Shown: piece after piece, positions 18,078 to 27,941 of the stretch
Layout of the letters: every line of letters begins with the position of its first letter
Position numbering within the stretch: position 1 is the first letter of the stretch
From: Geothrix oryzisoli
GTDB lineage: Bacteria; Acidobacteriota; Holophagae; Holophagales; Holophagaceae
Reading direction: 5' to 3'
Length of the DNA: 64,000 nucleotides
Assembly (NCBI RefSeq): GCF_022808865.1
Contig: NZ_JAKZLB010000002.1
Coordinates: forward strand, 138,019-202,018
Made by a program: the position numbers and the translations under genes
Notes under the pieces: generated by a model
The model's database searches: none
The model's input: only the letters and a program-made list of their open reading frames with translations
What the model was told of the DNA's origin: nothing

Positions 18078-18326
18078 ATGGTGATGACTGAGCAGGACAT
18101 CCTCGCCAAGCTGCGTGAAGTCCTTTCCGATTCCTTCGAGCTCGATCCCGCATCCATCCACCTCGACTCGCACCTGTTCAAGGATCTGGACCTGGACAGC
18201 ATCGACGCCGTGGAGCTCGCCATCCAGCTCCAGGAGTTCACGGGGCGCCGCGTGAGCGCCCAGGACTTCAAGGATGTGCGGACCGTGGGGGATGTGGTGA
18301 CGGCGATCCACAAGATGCTGTCGTGA
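18078..18326 (+). CDS. Acyl carrier protein 2
   Basis: An 82-residue acyl carrier protein with attachment Ser41 in DLDLDSIDAVELAI. It shares the LDSID core with the preceding ACP but little else. Two in-frame ATGs (18078, 18084) are possible; the first has GGAG at a suitable distance. Its TGA overlaps the GTG start of the dehydratase (GTGA). Confidence 0.9.
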   Translation: MVMTEQDILAKLREVLSDSFELDPASIHLDSHLFKDLDLDSIDAVELAIQLQEFTGRRVSAQDFKDVRTVGDVVTAIHKMLS

Positions 18327-18670
18327 TCCCCTACCCCCAGGCGCTGAAGGCGCTGCCTTCCACCCCCGGGGGCTACTCGCTGCACGTGGAACCCGGGCAT
18401 CCGGCCTTCGATGGCCATTTCCCGGGGCAACCCATCCTCTCCGGCCTCATCCAGGTCGACTGGGCCGCCCGCCTCGGCCAGGAGGCCTTCGGCCCCCTGG
18501 GGGCCTTCAAGGGCGTGGAGCACCTGAAGTTCCAGGCCCCCATCCGGCCGGACGAGCCCCTGGAACTGCGCCTCGAATGGGCACCGGAGGCGCGGCAGCT
18601 GCGGTTCCGGTACACGGGGGGCCAGGGACCGAAATCCGGGGGGATCCTCGTCTTCACGCCGGGCCCATGA
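18323..18670 (+). CDS. Hotdog-fold 3-hydroxyacyl-ACP dehydratase (FabZ-like)
   Basis: A 115-residue dehydratase of the FabZ/FabA group. The motif FDGHFPGQPILSG (His32) is the active-site region, and VEHLKFQAPIRPDE matches the second half of the hotdog fold. In aryl polyene synthesis this enzyme removes water after each ketoreduction to build the conjugated chain. It starts at a GTG overlapping the ACP stop and overlaps the next gene by four bases. Confidence 0.87.
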   Translation: MIPYPQALKALPSTPGGYSLHVEPGHPAFDGHFPGQPILSGLIQVDWAARLGQEAFGPLGAFKGVEHLKFQAPIRPDEPLELRLEWAPEARQLRFRYTGGQGPKSGGILVFTPGP

Positions 18671-20391
18671 CCTTCCGTCCCTGCCTCATCGTGCCGGCGT
18701 ACAACCCCGGGCCGGCCCTGGGCCGGACCCTCGAGGCCCTCCTGGCCTGCGGCCACCCCCTTTTCGTCCACGACGATGGCAGCGACGAGGCCACCCGGCA
18801 GCAGCTCGAGGCGGTGGCTGCGGCCCAGCCCGGACTCCGGCTGTCCCGGTGGTCCGTGAACCAGGGCAAGGGCGCCGCCGTGGTGGAGGCCCTCCGCCGG
18901 GCCCGGGCCGAGGGTTTCACCCATGCCCTCCAGGTGGACGCGGACGGCCAGCACGATGCCGCGGCGGTCGCCTCGTTCCTGGCCCTCGGCGAGGTGCGGC
19001 CGGAGGCCGTCATCGCCGGAGTGCCGGTCTACGACGCCTCCGTGCCGGCCGCCCGGAAGTTCGGCCGCCGCTTCACCCACGCCTGGGTCTGGCTCGAGAC
19101 CCTCTCCTTCGACATCGGAGACTCCCTCTGCGGCTTCCGGCTCTATCCCCTCGAAGCCATGAGTCGGCTCCTCGTGCAGACCCCACTGCCCGCCCGCATG
19201 GACTTCGACACGGCCGCCATCGTGCGCCTCCACTGGGCAGGCGTGCCGGTGGTGAACGCCCCGGTGCGGGTGGTCTACCCCGAGGACGGCGTCTCCCACT
19301 TCCATCTGGTCCGCGACAACCTGCGGCTGACGCGGATGCACACGCGGCTGGTGCTGGGCATGCTCCTCCGCCTGCCGGTCCTGCTCGCGCGGCGCTTTCG
19401 GCGCGGGGCCCCCCAGGACCACCAGTGGACCCGGATCCAGGAGCGGGGCACCGCCCTCGGTCTGCGCACCGCCCACCTGATCTACCGCCTGACAGGGGCC
19501 CGCGGCCTCCGCTGGCTCACGGAGGTCCTGGCCGCCTATTTCTTCCTGACGGGCCGCGCCGCGCGCCGGGCCTCGGGCCAGTACCTCGATCGCCTCTTCC
19601 GCCACGCGGGGCCCCTGCCGGACCTGCCGGTGAAACCCGGGCTCCGCGCCCGCTACCGGCACATCCGGACCTTCGCCCTCTCCTACGTGGACCGCTTCCT
19701 GGCCTGGATGGATGCCAGCGACGCCGAGCTGGTCTTCCCGGAGGAACCGGCCTTCCAGGCCCTCATCCACTCCGGTCGCGGCGCCCTCTTCCTCAGTGCC
19801 CACCTGGGCAACCTGGACATGCTGCGGGGCCTCGGCGCCGCTCGCGGGATCCCGGGCCTGAACGCCGTGATCTACTCTGAGCACGTCATCCGGTTCCAGG
19901 AGCTCCTGGGCCGCATCAACCCGGGCTACAACGCGAACCTGATCCATGTGGCGGAGGCCGGGCCAGAGACCGCGATGCTGCTGGAGGAGCGCATCGCCCG
20001 GGGGGAGAGCCTCTTCATCGTCGGCGACCGCCCCCCCGCCTCCGAGAACGGACGCACCCTGGACATCCCGTTCCTGGGGCGGGAAGCCCCGTTCCCCATC
20101 GGCCCCCTCTTCCTGGCGCATCTGCTCCAGTGCCCCGTCTACCTCTTCTTCTGCGTCCAGGACGGGCCCCGGTACCGGATCCACATGGAGCCCTTCGCCG
20201 AGCGTGTGGACCTGCCGCGCAAGGGGCGGGAGGCCGCCCTCCGAGTCTGGCTCGGGCGGTATGCCCAGGCGGTCGAGGCGCGGTGCCGGGCGACACCCTT
20301 CCAGTGGTTTAATTTCTATGACTTCTGGGGAGAGGCGAGATCCTGTCCACCCCCGCCGACCGCACCGCCCGCCGGATCCCCCCGACCATGA
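18667..20391 (+). CDS. Glycosyltransferase family 2 fused to LpxL-like acyltransferase
   Basis: A 574-residue bifunctional protein. Residues 1-235 are a GT2 glycosyltransferase (LIVPAYNPG, VHDDGSDE, QVDADGQHD). Residues 300-560 are an LpxL/HtrB-type acyltransferase with H379LGNLD384 and a second conserved GDRPPASENG stretch. Such fusions occur in aryl polyene clusters and probably build the glycolipid anchor that carries the pigment in the outer membrane. The Pro-rich last 15 residues overlap the thioesterase start by four bases. Confidence 0.88.
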   Translation: MTFRPCLIVPAYNPGPALGRTLEALLACGHPLFVHDDGSDEATRQQLEAVAAAQPGLRLSRWSVNQGKGAAVVEALRRARAEGFTHALQVDADGQHDAAAVASFLALGEVRPEAVIAGVPVYDASVPAARKFGRRFTHAWVWLETLSFDIGDSLCGFRLYPLEAMSRLLVQTPLPARMDFDTAAIVRLHWAGVPVVNAPVRVVYPEDGVSHFHLVRDNLRLTRMHTRLVLGMLLRLPVLLARRFRRGAPQDHQWTRIQERGTALGLRTAHLIYRLTGARGLRWLTEVLAAYFFLTGRAARRASGQYLDRLFRHAGPLPDLPVKPGLRARYRHIRTFALSYVDRFLAWMDASDAELVFPEEPAFQALIHSGRGALFLSAHLGNLDMLRGLGAARGIPGLNAVIYSEHVIRFQELLGRINPGYNANLIHVAEAGPETAMLLEERIARGESLFIVGDRPPASENGRTLDIPFLGREAPFPIGPLFLAHLLQCPVYLFFCVQDGPRYRIHMEPFAERVDLPRKGREAALRVWLGRYAQAVEARCRATPFQWFNFYDFWGEARSCPPPPTAPPAGSPRP

Positions 20392-20804
20392 CCTTCCTGC
20401 AGACTTCCGTGAGCCTGGAGATCCCCTTCCACGATGTGGATTCGATGGGGGTCGTCTGGCATGGCCACTACCTGAAGTATTTCGAGATCGCCCGCACCGC
20501 CCTCCTGCGCCGCGCCGGCCTGGACGTGGCCGACATGCAGGCCAGCGGGTGCGTCTGGCCCGTGGTCACCTGCGAGGTGAAGTACATCCGCCCTTTGCGC
20601 TACGGTCAGCGGATCGTCGTGGAGGCCCGGCTCGAGGAGTACGAGGTCCGCATCGGCATCGCCTACACCGTGCGCGACGAGGCCACCGGCGAGCGCCTCA
20701 CGCGGGGCCGCACCCGGCAGCTGCCTGTCGATTCGGCCACCGGGGACCTCTGCCCGGGAACGCCCCCCGGCATGATCGCCGCCATCGAGCGGGCCCTCGC
20801 ATGA
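20388..20804 (+). CDS. Acyl thioesterase, 4HBT/YbgC type
   Basis: A 138-residue hotdog thioesterase. The catalytic motif HDVDSMGVVWHGHYLKYFE (Asp in the first part) is that of YbgC/4-hydroxybenzoyl-CoA thioesterases. In this context it probably releases or edits chains on the ACPs. It overlaps both neighbours by four bases. In characterised aryl polyene loci the following genes are usually a LolA-like carrier and an MMPL exporter; here a ketosynthase follows immediately. Confidence 0.87.
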   Translation: MTFLQTSVSLEIPFHDVDSMGVVWHGHYLKYFEIARTALLRRAGLDVADMQASGCVWPVVTCEVKYIRPLRYGQRIVVEARLEEYEVRIGIAYTVRDEATGERLTRGRTRQLPVDSATGDLCPGTPPGMIAAIERALA

Positions 20805-21994
20805 ATCTGGCCGAGCCCTGCTACCTCTCCGCCCTCGGCTTGGTGAACGCACTGGGGCGGGGAAAGCGTGCGGTGGCCGATGGGCTGGTGCGCGGAGACA
20901 CCTCGGGCCTGGTGGACGAAGCGGACTGGCTGCCCGGGCGGACGGCCCGGGTGGGCCGCGTGCGGGGAGCGCTGGAGCCGCTGCCGGAGCGCTTCGCCCG
21001 CGACGACTCCCGGAACACCCGCCTGGTCCTGGCGGCCCTGGCCGAGATCCGCGCCGAGGTGGACCGCGAGATCAGCCGTCACGGCCCCCACCGGATCGGC
21101 GTGGTGCTCGGGACCAGCACCTCCGGCATCGAGGCCGCGGAGCGGGCCGTCGCGCACCACCGGGTGCACCAGACCCTCCCCGCCAGCTTCGACTACCGGC
21201 AGCAGGAGATCGGCCGGCTGGCCCCCTTCCTGGCCGGATTCCTGGGCCTCCAGGGACCCGCGATCACGGTGTCCACGGCCTGCACCTCCAGCGGCAAGGC
21301 GCTGGTCACGGCCCGGAACCTGCTGCGGCTGGACCTCTGCGATGCGGTGGTCACCGGCGGGGCGGATTCCCTCTGCCGGCTGACCCTCAATGGGTTCGCC
21401 TCCCTGGAATCCGTCGCGTCCACGCCGTGCAATCCCATGAGCCGGAACCGCGCCGGCATCAACGTGGGCGAAGGGGCCGCCCTCTTCATCCTCAGGAAGG
21501 AACCTGCCGCGGTGGCCCTGCTGGGGGCCGGCGCTTCCAGCGACGCCCACCACATCTCCTCGCCGGATCCCTCCGGCGCCGGCGCCGAGGCGGCCATGCG
21601 CGCGGCGCTGGCCGAGGCCGGCCCCGACGCGGCGGTGGGCTACCTCAACCTCCACGCCACGGCCACGCCAAAGAACGACGAGATGGAGAGCCGCGCGACC
21701 GCGGCCGTCTTCCCCGCCGGGATCCCCTGCAGCGGCACCAAGCCCCTCACCGGACACCTGCTCGGCGCCGCGGCCGCGACGGAATTGGCATTCTGCTGGC
21801 TCCTGGCCCAGGAGGCCTGGAATCCCGACGGGCTTCTGCCGCCCCACCGCTGGGACGGGGAGGCCGATCGGGACCTGCCGGCCCTGAACCTCGTGACCGA
21901 CGGCGGCGCCTTCCAGGGCTCGCGAATCTGCCTGTCCAACGCCTTCGCCTTCGGCGGCAACAACCTCAGCCTGCTCCTCGGGCCCGCCCGATGA
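20801..21994 (+). CDS. Beta-ketoacyl-ACP synthase (cluster ketosynthase 1)
   Basis: A 397-residue condensing enzyme with a complete triad: Cys161 in VSTACTSSG, His285 in NLHATAT and His319 in LTGHLLGAA. It should perform decarboxylative elongation with malonyl-ACP. The sequence is shorter than FabF and resembles the ketosynthase that pairs with the chain-length factor in aryl polyene clusters; which of the two ketosynthases is the partner cannot be read from sequence. Overlaps both neighbours by four bases. Confidence 0.9.
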   Translation: MNLAEPCYLSALGLVNALGRGKRAVADGLVRGDTSGLVDEADWLPGRTARVGRVRGALEPLPERFARDDSRNTRLVLAALAEIRAEVDREISRHGPHRIGVVLGTSTSGIEAAERAVAHHRVHQTLPASFDYRQQEIGRLAPFLAGFLGLQGPAITVSTACTSSGKALVTARNLLRLDLCDAVVTGGADSLCRLTLNGFASLESVASTPCNPMSRNRAGINVGEGAALFILRKEPAAVALLGAGASSDAHHISSPDPSGAGAEAAMRAALAEAGPDAAVGYLNLHATATPKNDEMESRATAAVFPAGIPCSGTKPLTGHLLGAAAATELAFCWLLAQEAWNPDGLLPPHRWDGEADRDLPALNLVTDGGAFQGSRICLSNAFAFGGNNLSLLLGPAR

Positions 21995-22419
21995 CCGGGG
22001 AACCCCGCTCCCCCGAAGCGCTGCTGCCGCACCGCGGGCCCTCCCTGCTCCTGGGCCGGATCCTCGAGATCTCCGGGGAACATTGCCTCGCCAGTGCGCG
22101 GGTGGAGCCCGGTGCCTGGTACCTCGATGACCGCGGCGAGGCCCCGGCCTGGCTGGCCCTGGAGTGGATGGCCCAGGCAGCCTCGGCCTTCAGCGGGAAC
22201 CGCCACCTCCAGGCCGGCCGCGCGCCCCGCATCGGTTTCCTGCTGGGCACCCGCCGGTTCGAGACGGTGGTGTCCGCCTTCCCCCCCGGCACTGAATTCG
22301 AGGTGGAGGCCCGGCTCATCTTCCTCGACGAGGCCGGCCCCAGCGCCTTCGCCTGCCAGGTGCGGCATGGGGCCGAAACCCTCGCCCGTGCTACGTTGAA
22401 AGCCGTCGAAGTCCCATGA
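21991..22419 (+). CDS. Hotdog-fold dehydratase-like protein (second dehydratase of the cluster)
   Basis: A 142-residue hotdog protein of the aryl-polyene ApeP-like dehydratase family: LLPHRGPSLLLGRILE, a long helix ALEWMAQAASAFSGN where the catalytic acid would lie, and RIGFLLGTRRFE. Family members work alongside the FabZ-like enzyme. It overlaps its neighbours by four bases on each side. Confidence 0.82.
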   Translation: MTGEPRSPEALLPHRGPSLLLGRILEISGEHCLASARVEPGAWYLDDRGEAPAWLALEWMAQAASAFSGNRHLQAGRAPRIGFLLGTRRFETVVSAFPPGTEFEVEARLIFLDEAGPSAFACQVRHGAETLARATLKAVEVP

Positions 22420-23162
22420 ACAGACCCTCTTCCCAATCCCCCAGGAACGCGCTCGTCACGGGCGGCAGCGGCCGCATCGGCCGGGCCATCGCCCGTCAAT
22501 TGGCGCGAGACGGGTACCGGGTGACCGTGCACTGCCGCAGCCGGGTCGACGAGGCCCAGGCCGTGGTGGACACCATCCGTGCCGAGGGCGGCGAGGCCGA
22601 CTGGCTCGCCTTCGACGTGGCCGACCGCGCGGAAGCCGGGCGCTGCCTGGAAGCGAAGGTCGCCGCCGACGGCCCCTACCACGGCATCATCTGCAACGCG
22701 GGGATCACCCGGGACGGCGCGTTCCCGGCCCTCAGCGGGGAAGACTGGGACCAGGTCCTGGGCGTGGGGCTCGACGGCTTCTTCAATGTGGTCCAGCCCC
22801 TCCTCATCCCCCTGATCAAGGCCCGCCGGGGCGGCCGCATCGTCTGCATCTCCAGCGTCTCCGGCGTAGTGGGGAATCGCGGGCAGGTGAACTACAGCGC
22901 CGCCAAGGCGGGGCTCATCGGCGCCGCCAAGGCCCTGGCCGTCGAGCTGGCCAGCCGCGGGATCACCGTGAACTGCATCGCCCCGGGGCTCATCGAATCG
23001 GAGCTGGTGGACGAGCTGGTGCTGGAACACGCCCTGCAGGCCATCCCCATGAACCGGGTCGGCCAGCCCGAGGATGTCGCCACCCTCGCGGGCTTCCTCT
23101 GTTCGGACGCCGCGGGCTACATCACCCGCCAGGTCATCGGAGTGAATGGGGGCATGGTCTGA
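22416..23162 (+). CDS. 3-oxoacyl-ACP reductase (FabG-like ketoreductase)
   Basis: A 248-residue short-chain dehydrogenase: nucleotide site TGGSGRIGRAIA, NAG motif in ICNAGITRDG, catalytic Ser in CISSVSG, and Tyr160/Lys164 in NYSAAK. The C-terminus (GYITRQVIGVNGGMV) is typical of FabG. It reduces the beta-keto group of each elongated chain, using NAD(P)H. The stop overlaps the ATG of the next ketosynthase by one base. Confidence 0.92.
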   Translation: MNRPSSQSPRNALVTGGSGRIGRAIARQLARDGYRVTVHCRSRVDEAQAVVDTIRAEGGEADWLAFDVADRAEAGRCLEAKVAADGPYHGIICNAGITRDGAFPALSGEDWDQVLGVGLDGFFNVVQPLLIPLIKARRGGRIVCISSVSGVVGNRGQVNYSAAKAGLIGAAKALAVELASRGITVNCIAPGLIESELVDELVLEHALQAIPMNRVGQPEDVATLAGFLCSDAAGYITRQVIGVNGGMV

Positions 23163-24391
23163 TGCGCCGCGTGGTGGTGACGGGCATGGGGGGCGTCACG
23201 CCCTTTGGCGAGAGCTGGGAGGCCATCGACCGCGCAGTCTCCGCGGGGCGGAGCGGCGTGAAAGTCATGTGCGAGTGGGATCAGTATCCCGAGATCCAGA
23301 CGCGACTCGGCGTGCCCATCGAAGGCTTCGAGGTGCCGGCCCACTACCCCCGGAAGATGGTGCGCTCCATGGGCCGCGTGGCCCTGCTGGGGGTCCGCGC
23401 CACGGAACTCGCGCTGCAGGATGCCGGCCTCCTGGGCGACGCGATCCTGCGCGGTGGGCGGGTCGGGGTGGCCTACGGCTCTTCCTTCGGCAGCGTCGAC
23501 CCCATCGTATCCCTGGGCCGCAGCCTGGCTTCGGGGCGGATCGGCGGGCTCAGCGCCACGGGCTACATCCAGGCCATGAGCCACACGGCCGCCGTCAACA
23601 TCGGGGTGTACTTCGGCCTCACGGGCCGCGTCATCCCCACCAGCACCGCCTGCACGAGCAGCAGCCAGGCCATCGGCTACGCCTACGAATCCATCCGGGA
23701 GGGCCGCCAGACCATCATGGTGTCCGGCGGATCCGATGAGCTGTCGGTGTTCACCGCCGCCGTCTTCGACACGCTGTATGCCACCAGCCAGCGCAATGAC
23801 GCCCCCGACCAGTCCCCCCGCCCCTTCGACCGAGACCGTGACGGCCTGGTGGTGGGCGAAGGGGGCTGCACCCTCATCCTCGAGGATCGGGATCACGCCC
23901 TGGCCCGGGGCGCCCGTATCCACGCCGAAATCCTGGGCTTCGGGACCAACTCCGACGGCGCCCACATCACCCAGCCCCAGCAGTCCACCATGGCCGAGAC
24001 CATGCGCCTCGCGCTGGCTGATGCCGGCCTCTCGGCCGATGCCATCGGCTGGGTCAACGCCCATGGCACCGCCACCGAGTACGGCGACATCGCCGAGAGC
24101 CACGCCACCCGCGAAGTCTTCCAGCGGCGCGTGCCCATCACCTCCTTCAAGAGCTACATGGGCCACCCCCTGGGCGCCTGCGGCTCCCTCGAGGCCTGGC
24201 TGGGCATCGAGATGTCCCGGGCGGGGCGCATCGCCCCCACCCTGAACCTGGTCGAGCCCGACCCCCGCTGCGCGGACCTGGACTACCTCCAGTTCACCCA
24301 TCGCGACCTGGATGCGGCTTGTTTCATTTCCAACAATTTCGCCTTTGGCGGCATCAACACCTCCCTCGTGATCCAGCGCGGGGATTCGTGA
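23162..24391 (+). CDS. Beta-ketoacyl-ACP synthase II-like (cluster ketosynthase 2)
   Basis: A 409-residue FabF-like condensing enzyme with Cys164 (STACTSSS), His301 (NAHGTATE) and His335 (YMGHPLGA). The C-terminal NNFAFGGINTSLV is typical. Aryl polyene clusters end in the order ketosynthase, dehydratase, ketoreductase, ketosynthase, exactly as here, which is the main support for the cluster call. It is the last gene of the run; 61 bases follow before the aspartase fusion. Confidence 0.92.
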   Translation: MRRVVVTGMGGVTPFGESWEAIDRAVSAGRSGVKVMCEWDQYPEIQTRLGVPIEGFEVPAHYPRKMVRSMGRVALLGVRATELALQDAGLLGDAILRGGRVGVAYGSSFGSVDPIVSLGRSLASGRIGGLSATGYIQAMSHTAAVNIGVYFGLTGRVIPTSTACTSSSQAIGYAYESIREGRQTIMVSGGSDELSVFTAAVFDTLYATSQRNDAPDQSPRPFDRDRDGLVVGEGGCTLILEDRDHALARGARIHAEILGFGTNSDGAHITQPQQSTMAETMRLALADAGLSADAIGWVNAHGTATEYGDIAESHATREVFQRRVPITSFKSYMGHPLGACGSLEAWLGIEMSRAGRIAPTLNLVEPDPRCADLDYLQFTHRDLDAACFISNNFAFGGINTSLVIQRGDS

Positions 24392-24452
24392 CCGAATCGT
24401 AGGAGGGCCCCGGTAGCATGGCCGAAGGCTCGGATCGGGCCGGAGGTCTTTT

Positions 24453-26312
24453 ATGGATGCCATCACGTCTGTCCTTCGCCGCTGCGAAATCTTCTCGGGA
24501 CTGTCCGATACGGACCTCGGCCTGATCGCCAAAGCCGCCCGACGGCGCGAGGTGCCCGCCGGAACCCGGCTCTTCGGCCAGGGCGAACCCCGCAAGGGAG
24601 CCACCGTCATCGCCGAAGGTCGCGTGGAGATCACGCGCGACAACGGCGAGGGGGCCGAGCCCGTGGTGATCCTCGGACCCGGCGATGTCGCCGGCGAGCA
24701 GTCCTTCCTGGCCGTCAGCACCCATACGGCCACCGGCGTGGCCCTCACGCCGGCCGTGCTGCTCGACCTGGACCGCGAGGCCGTCCTCGCGAACCTCAGC
24801 CAGGATGGCGCGGTCGCCATCACCGTGCTCAGCAAGGTCGCCAATGTCCTGCACCAGCGGATCCTCTACTCGGCCACCCCCCGCACCGGCCGGGAACAGG
24901 CCTACGCCAGCGGCCGCACCCGCCGGGAATCCGACCTCATCGGCCCCCTGGACGTGCCCGAGGATGCCCTCTTCGGCGTGCAGACTCTGCGCGCCGTCCA
25001 CAACTTCCCCATCACGGGCACGCCCACCAGCCACTTCCCGGCCATGATCCGCGCTCTGGCCATGGTCAAGCAGGGGGCCGCCCGCGCCAACGCGAAGCTG
25101 GGCCTCCTGGACCCCACCATCGCGGAGGCCATCGACCGCGCCTCCCAGGAGATCATCGACGGCCACTGGCATGGCCACTTCCCCACGGACATGGTGCAGG
25201 GCGGCGCCGGGACCTCCACCAACATGAACGCCAACGAGGTCATCGCCAACCGCGCCCTGGAGCTGCTGGGCCACAAGCGGGGCGAGTACGCCCACTGCCA
25301 TCCCAACGACCACGTGAACCTGGGCCAGAGCACCAACGACGTCTACCCCACCGCCCTGCGCCTCAGCACCATCTTCATGCTGCGGAACCTGCTGGACGCC
25401 ATGGACCGCCTCAAGGCCGCGCTCCACGCCAAGGGCCGTGAGTTCTCCGACGTCATCAAGATGGGCCGCACCCAGCTGCAGGACGCCGTGCCCATGACCC
25501 TGGGGCAGGAATTCGAAGCCTACGCCGTCACCACCGGCGAGGACATCCAGCGCCTGCAGGAGACCGCCCGCCTCTTCCTGGAGGTGAACATGGGCGGCAC
25601 GGCCATCGGCACGGGCATCTGCGCCGATCCGAGCTACCCGCGGGTGGTGGTGGAGGAACTGCGGAAGGTGACGGGCCTGGAGATCCTGCTCGCCGAGAAC
25701 CTGGTGGAGGCCACACCGGACACCGGCGCCTTCGTCATGTTCTCCGGCGTGGTGAAGCGGGCCGCCGTCAAGCTCAGCAAGCTCTGCAATGACCTGCGCC
25801 TCCTCAGCAGCGGCCCCCGCTGCGGCTTCGGGGAGATCAACCTGCCGCCCATGCAGCCCGGCAGCAGCATCATGCCCGGCAAGGTGAACCCCGTGATCCC
25901 CGAGGTCGTGAACCAGGTGGCCTTCTCGGTCATCGGCAACGACCTCACCATCACCCTGGCCGCCGAGGCCGGCCAGCTCCAGCTGAACGTGATGGAGCCC
26001 ATCCTCGCCTACAGCCTCGCCACCAGCCTGCGCACCCTGACCGCGGCCGTGAACGTGCTCACCACCAAGTGCATCGTGGGCATCACCGCCAACCGGGACC
26101 GCTGCCGCGACCTGGTGGAGCACAGCATCGGCATCGTCACGGCCGTCATGCCCGCCATCGGCTACAAACGTGCCACCGAGGTGGCGAAGGAGGCCCTGGA
26201 GACCGGCGTGCCGGTGCGGGAGCTCATCCTCCGCAAGGGCTACCTGACCCCCGCCGAGCTGGACGAGGCCTTCAGCCTGGAGGCGATGACCCAGCCCCGG
26301 CCCATCCGGTAG
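24453..26312 (+). CDS. aspA: Aspartate ammonia-lyase with N-terminal cyclic-nucleotide-binding domain
   Basis: A 619-residue fusion. Residues 10-140 are a CRP-type cyclic-nucleotide-binding domain (IFSGLSDTDLGLIAKAA, VPAGTRLFGQGE, VVILGPGDVAGEQSFL). Residues 160-619 are a full aspartase/fumarase with GTSTNMNANEV, HVNLGQSTND and the signature GSSIMPGKVN at 470-479. It should deaminate aspartate to fumarate; closer similarity to aspartase than fumarase is a judgement from the motifs. No HTH is present, so the sensor domain probably tunes the enzyme, not transcription. Start has GGAGG. Confidence 0.87.
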   Translation: MDAITSVLRRCEIFSGLSDTDLGLIAKAARRREVPAGTRLFGQGEPRKGATVIAEGRVEITRDNGEGAEPVVILGPGDVAGEQSFLAVSTHTATGVALTPAVLLDLDREAVLANLSQDGAVAITVLSKVANVLHQRILYSATPRTGREQAYASGRTRRESDLIGPLDVPEDALFGVQTLRAVHNFPITGTPTSHFPAMIRALAMVKQGAARANAKLGLLDPTIAEAIDRASQEIIDGHWHGHFPTDMVQGGAGTSTNMNANEVIANRALELLGHKRGEYAHCHPNDHVNLGQSTNDVYPTALRLSTIFMLRNLLDAMDRLKAALHAKGREFSDVIKMGRTQLQDAVPMTLGQEFEAYAVTTGEDIQRLQETARLFLEVNMGGTAIGTGICADPSYPRVVVEELRKVTGLEILLAENLVEATPDTGAFVMFSGVVKRAAVKLSKLCNDLRLLSSGPRCGFGEINLPPMQPGSSIMPGKVNPVIPEVVNQVAFSVIGNDLTITLAAEAGQLQLNVMEPILAYSLATSLRTLTAAVNVLTTKCIVGITANRDRCRDLVEHSIGIVTAVMPAIGYKRATEVAKEALETGVPVRELILRKGYLTPAELDEAFSLEAMTQPRPIR

Positions 26313-26336
26313 GGGCATCCCCCACGCCGTGCGGTA

Positions 26337-26374
26337 AACTGGCAGCCGATCCCCCACGCGATCCGCTGCCAGTT
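26337..26374. repeat. Perfect 10-base inverted repeat in the carboxylase leader
   Basis: AACTGGCAGC at 26337-26346 is mirrored by GCTGCCAGTT at 26365-26374, with 18 bases between, ending 20 bases before the ATG of the acyl-CoA carboxylase gene. The left arm overlaps TAAACT (26335-26340), a possible -10 box. It could be an operator, an mRNA hairpin, or the end of the aspartase transcript; there is no T-run. Confidence 0.5.
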
Positions 26375-26394
26375 ATCCGTACCCGGGAGCCCCT

Positions 26395-27933
<1,539 letters not shown>

Positions 27934-27941
27934 GAGCTTCC

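Noticed and set aside
20388-20804. Missing exporter genes interpreted as a deletion scar
   Set aside because: The thioesterase and ketosynthase overlap by four bases with normal sequences, showing no remnant of a deleted gene.
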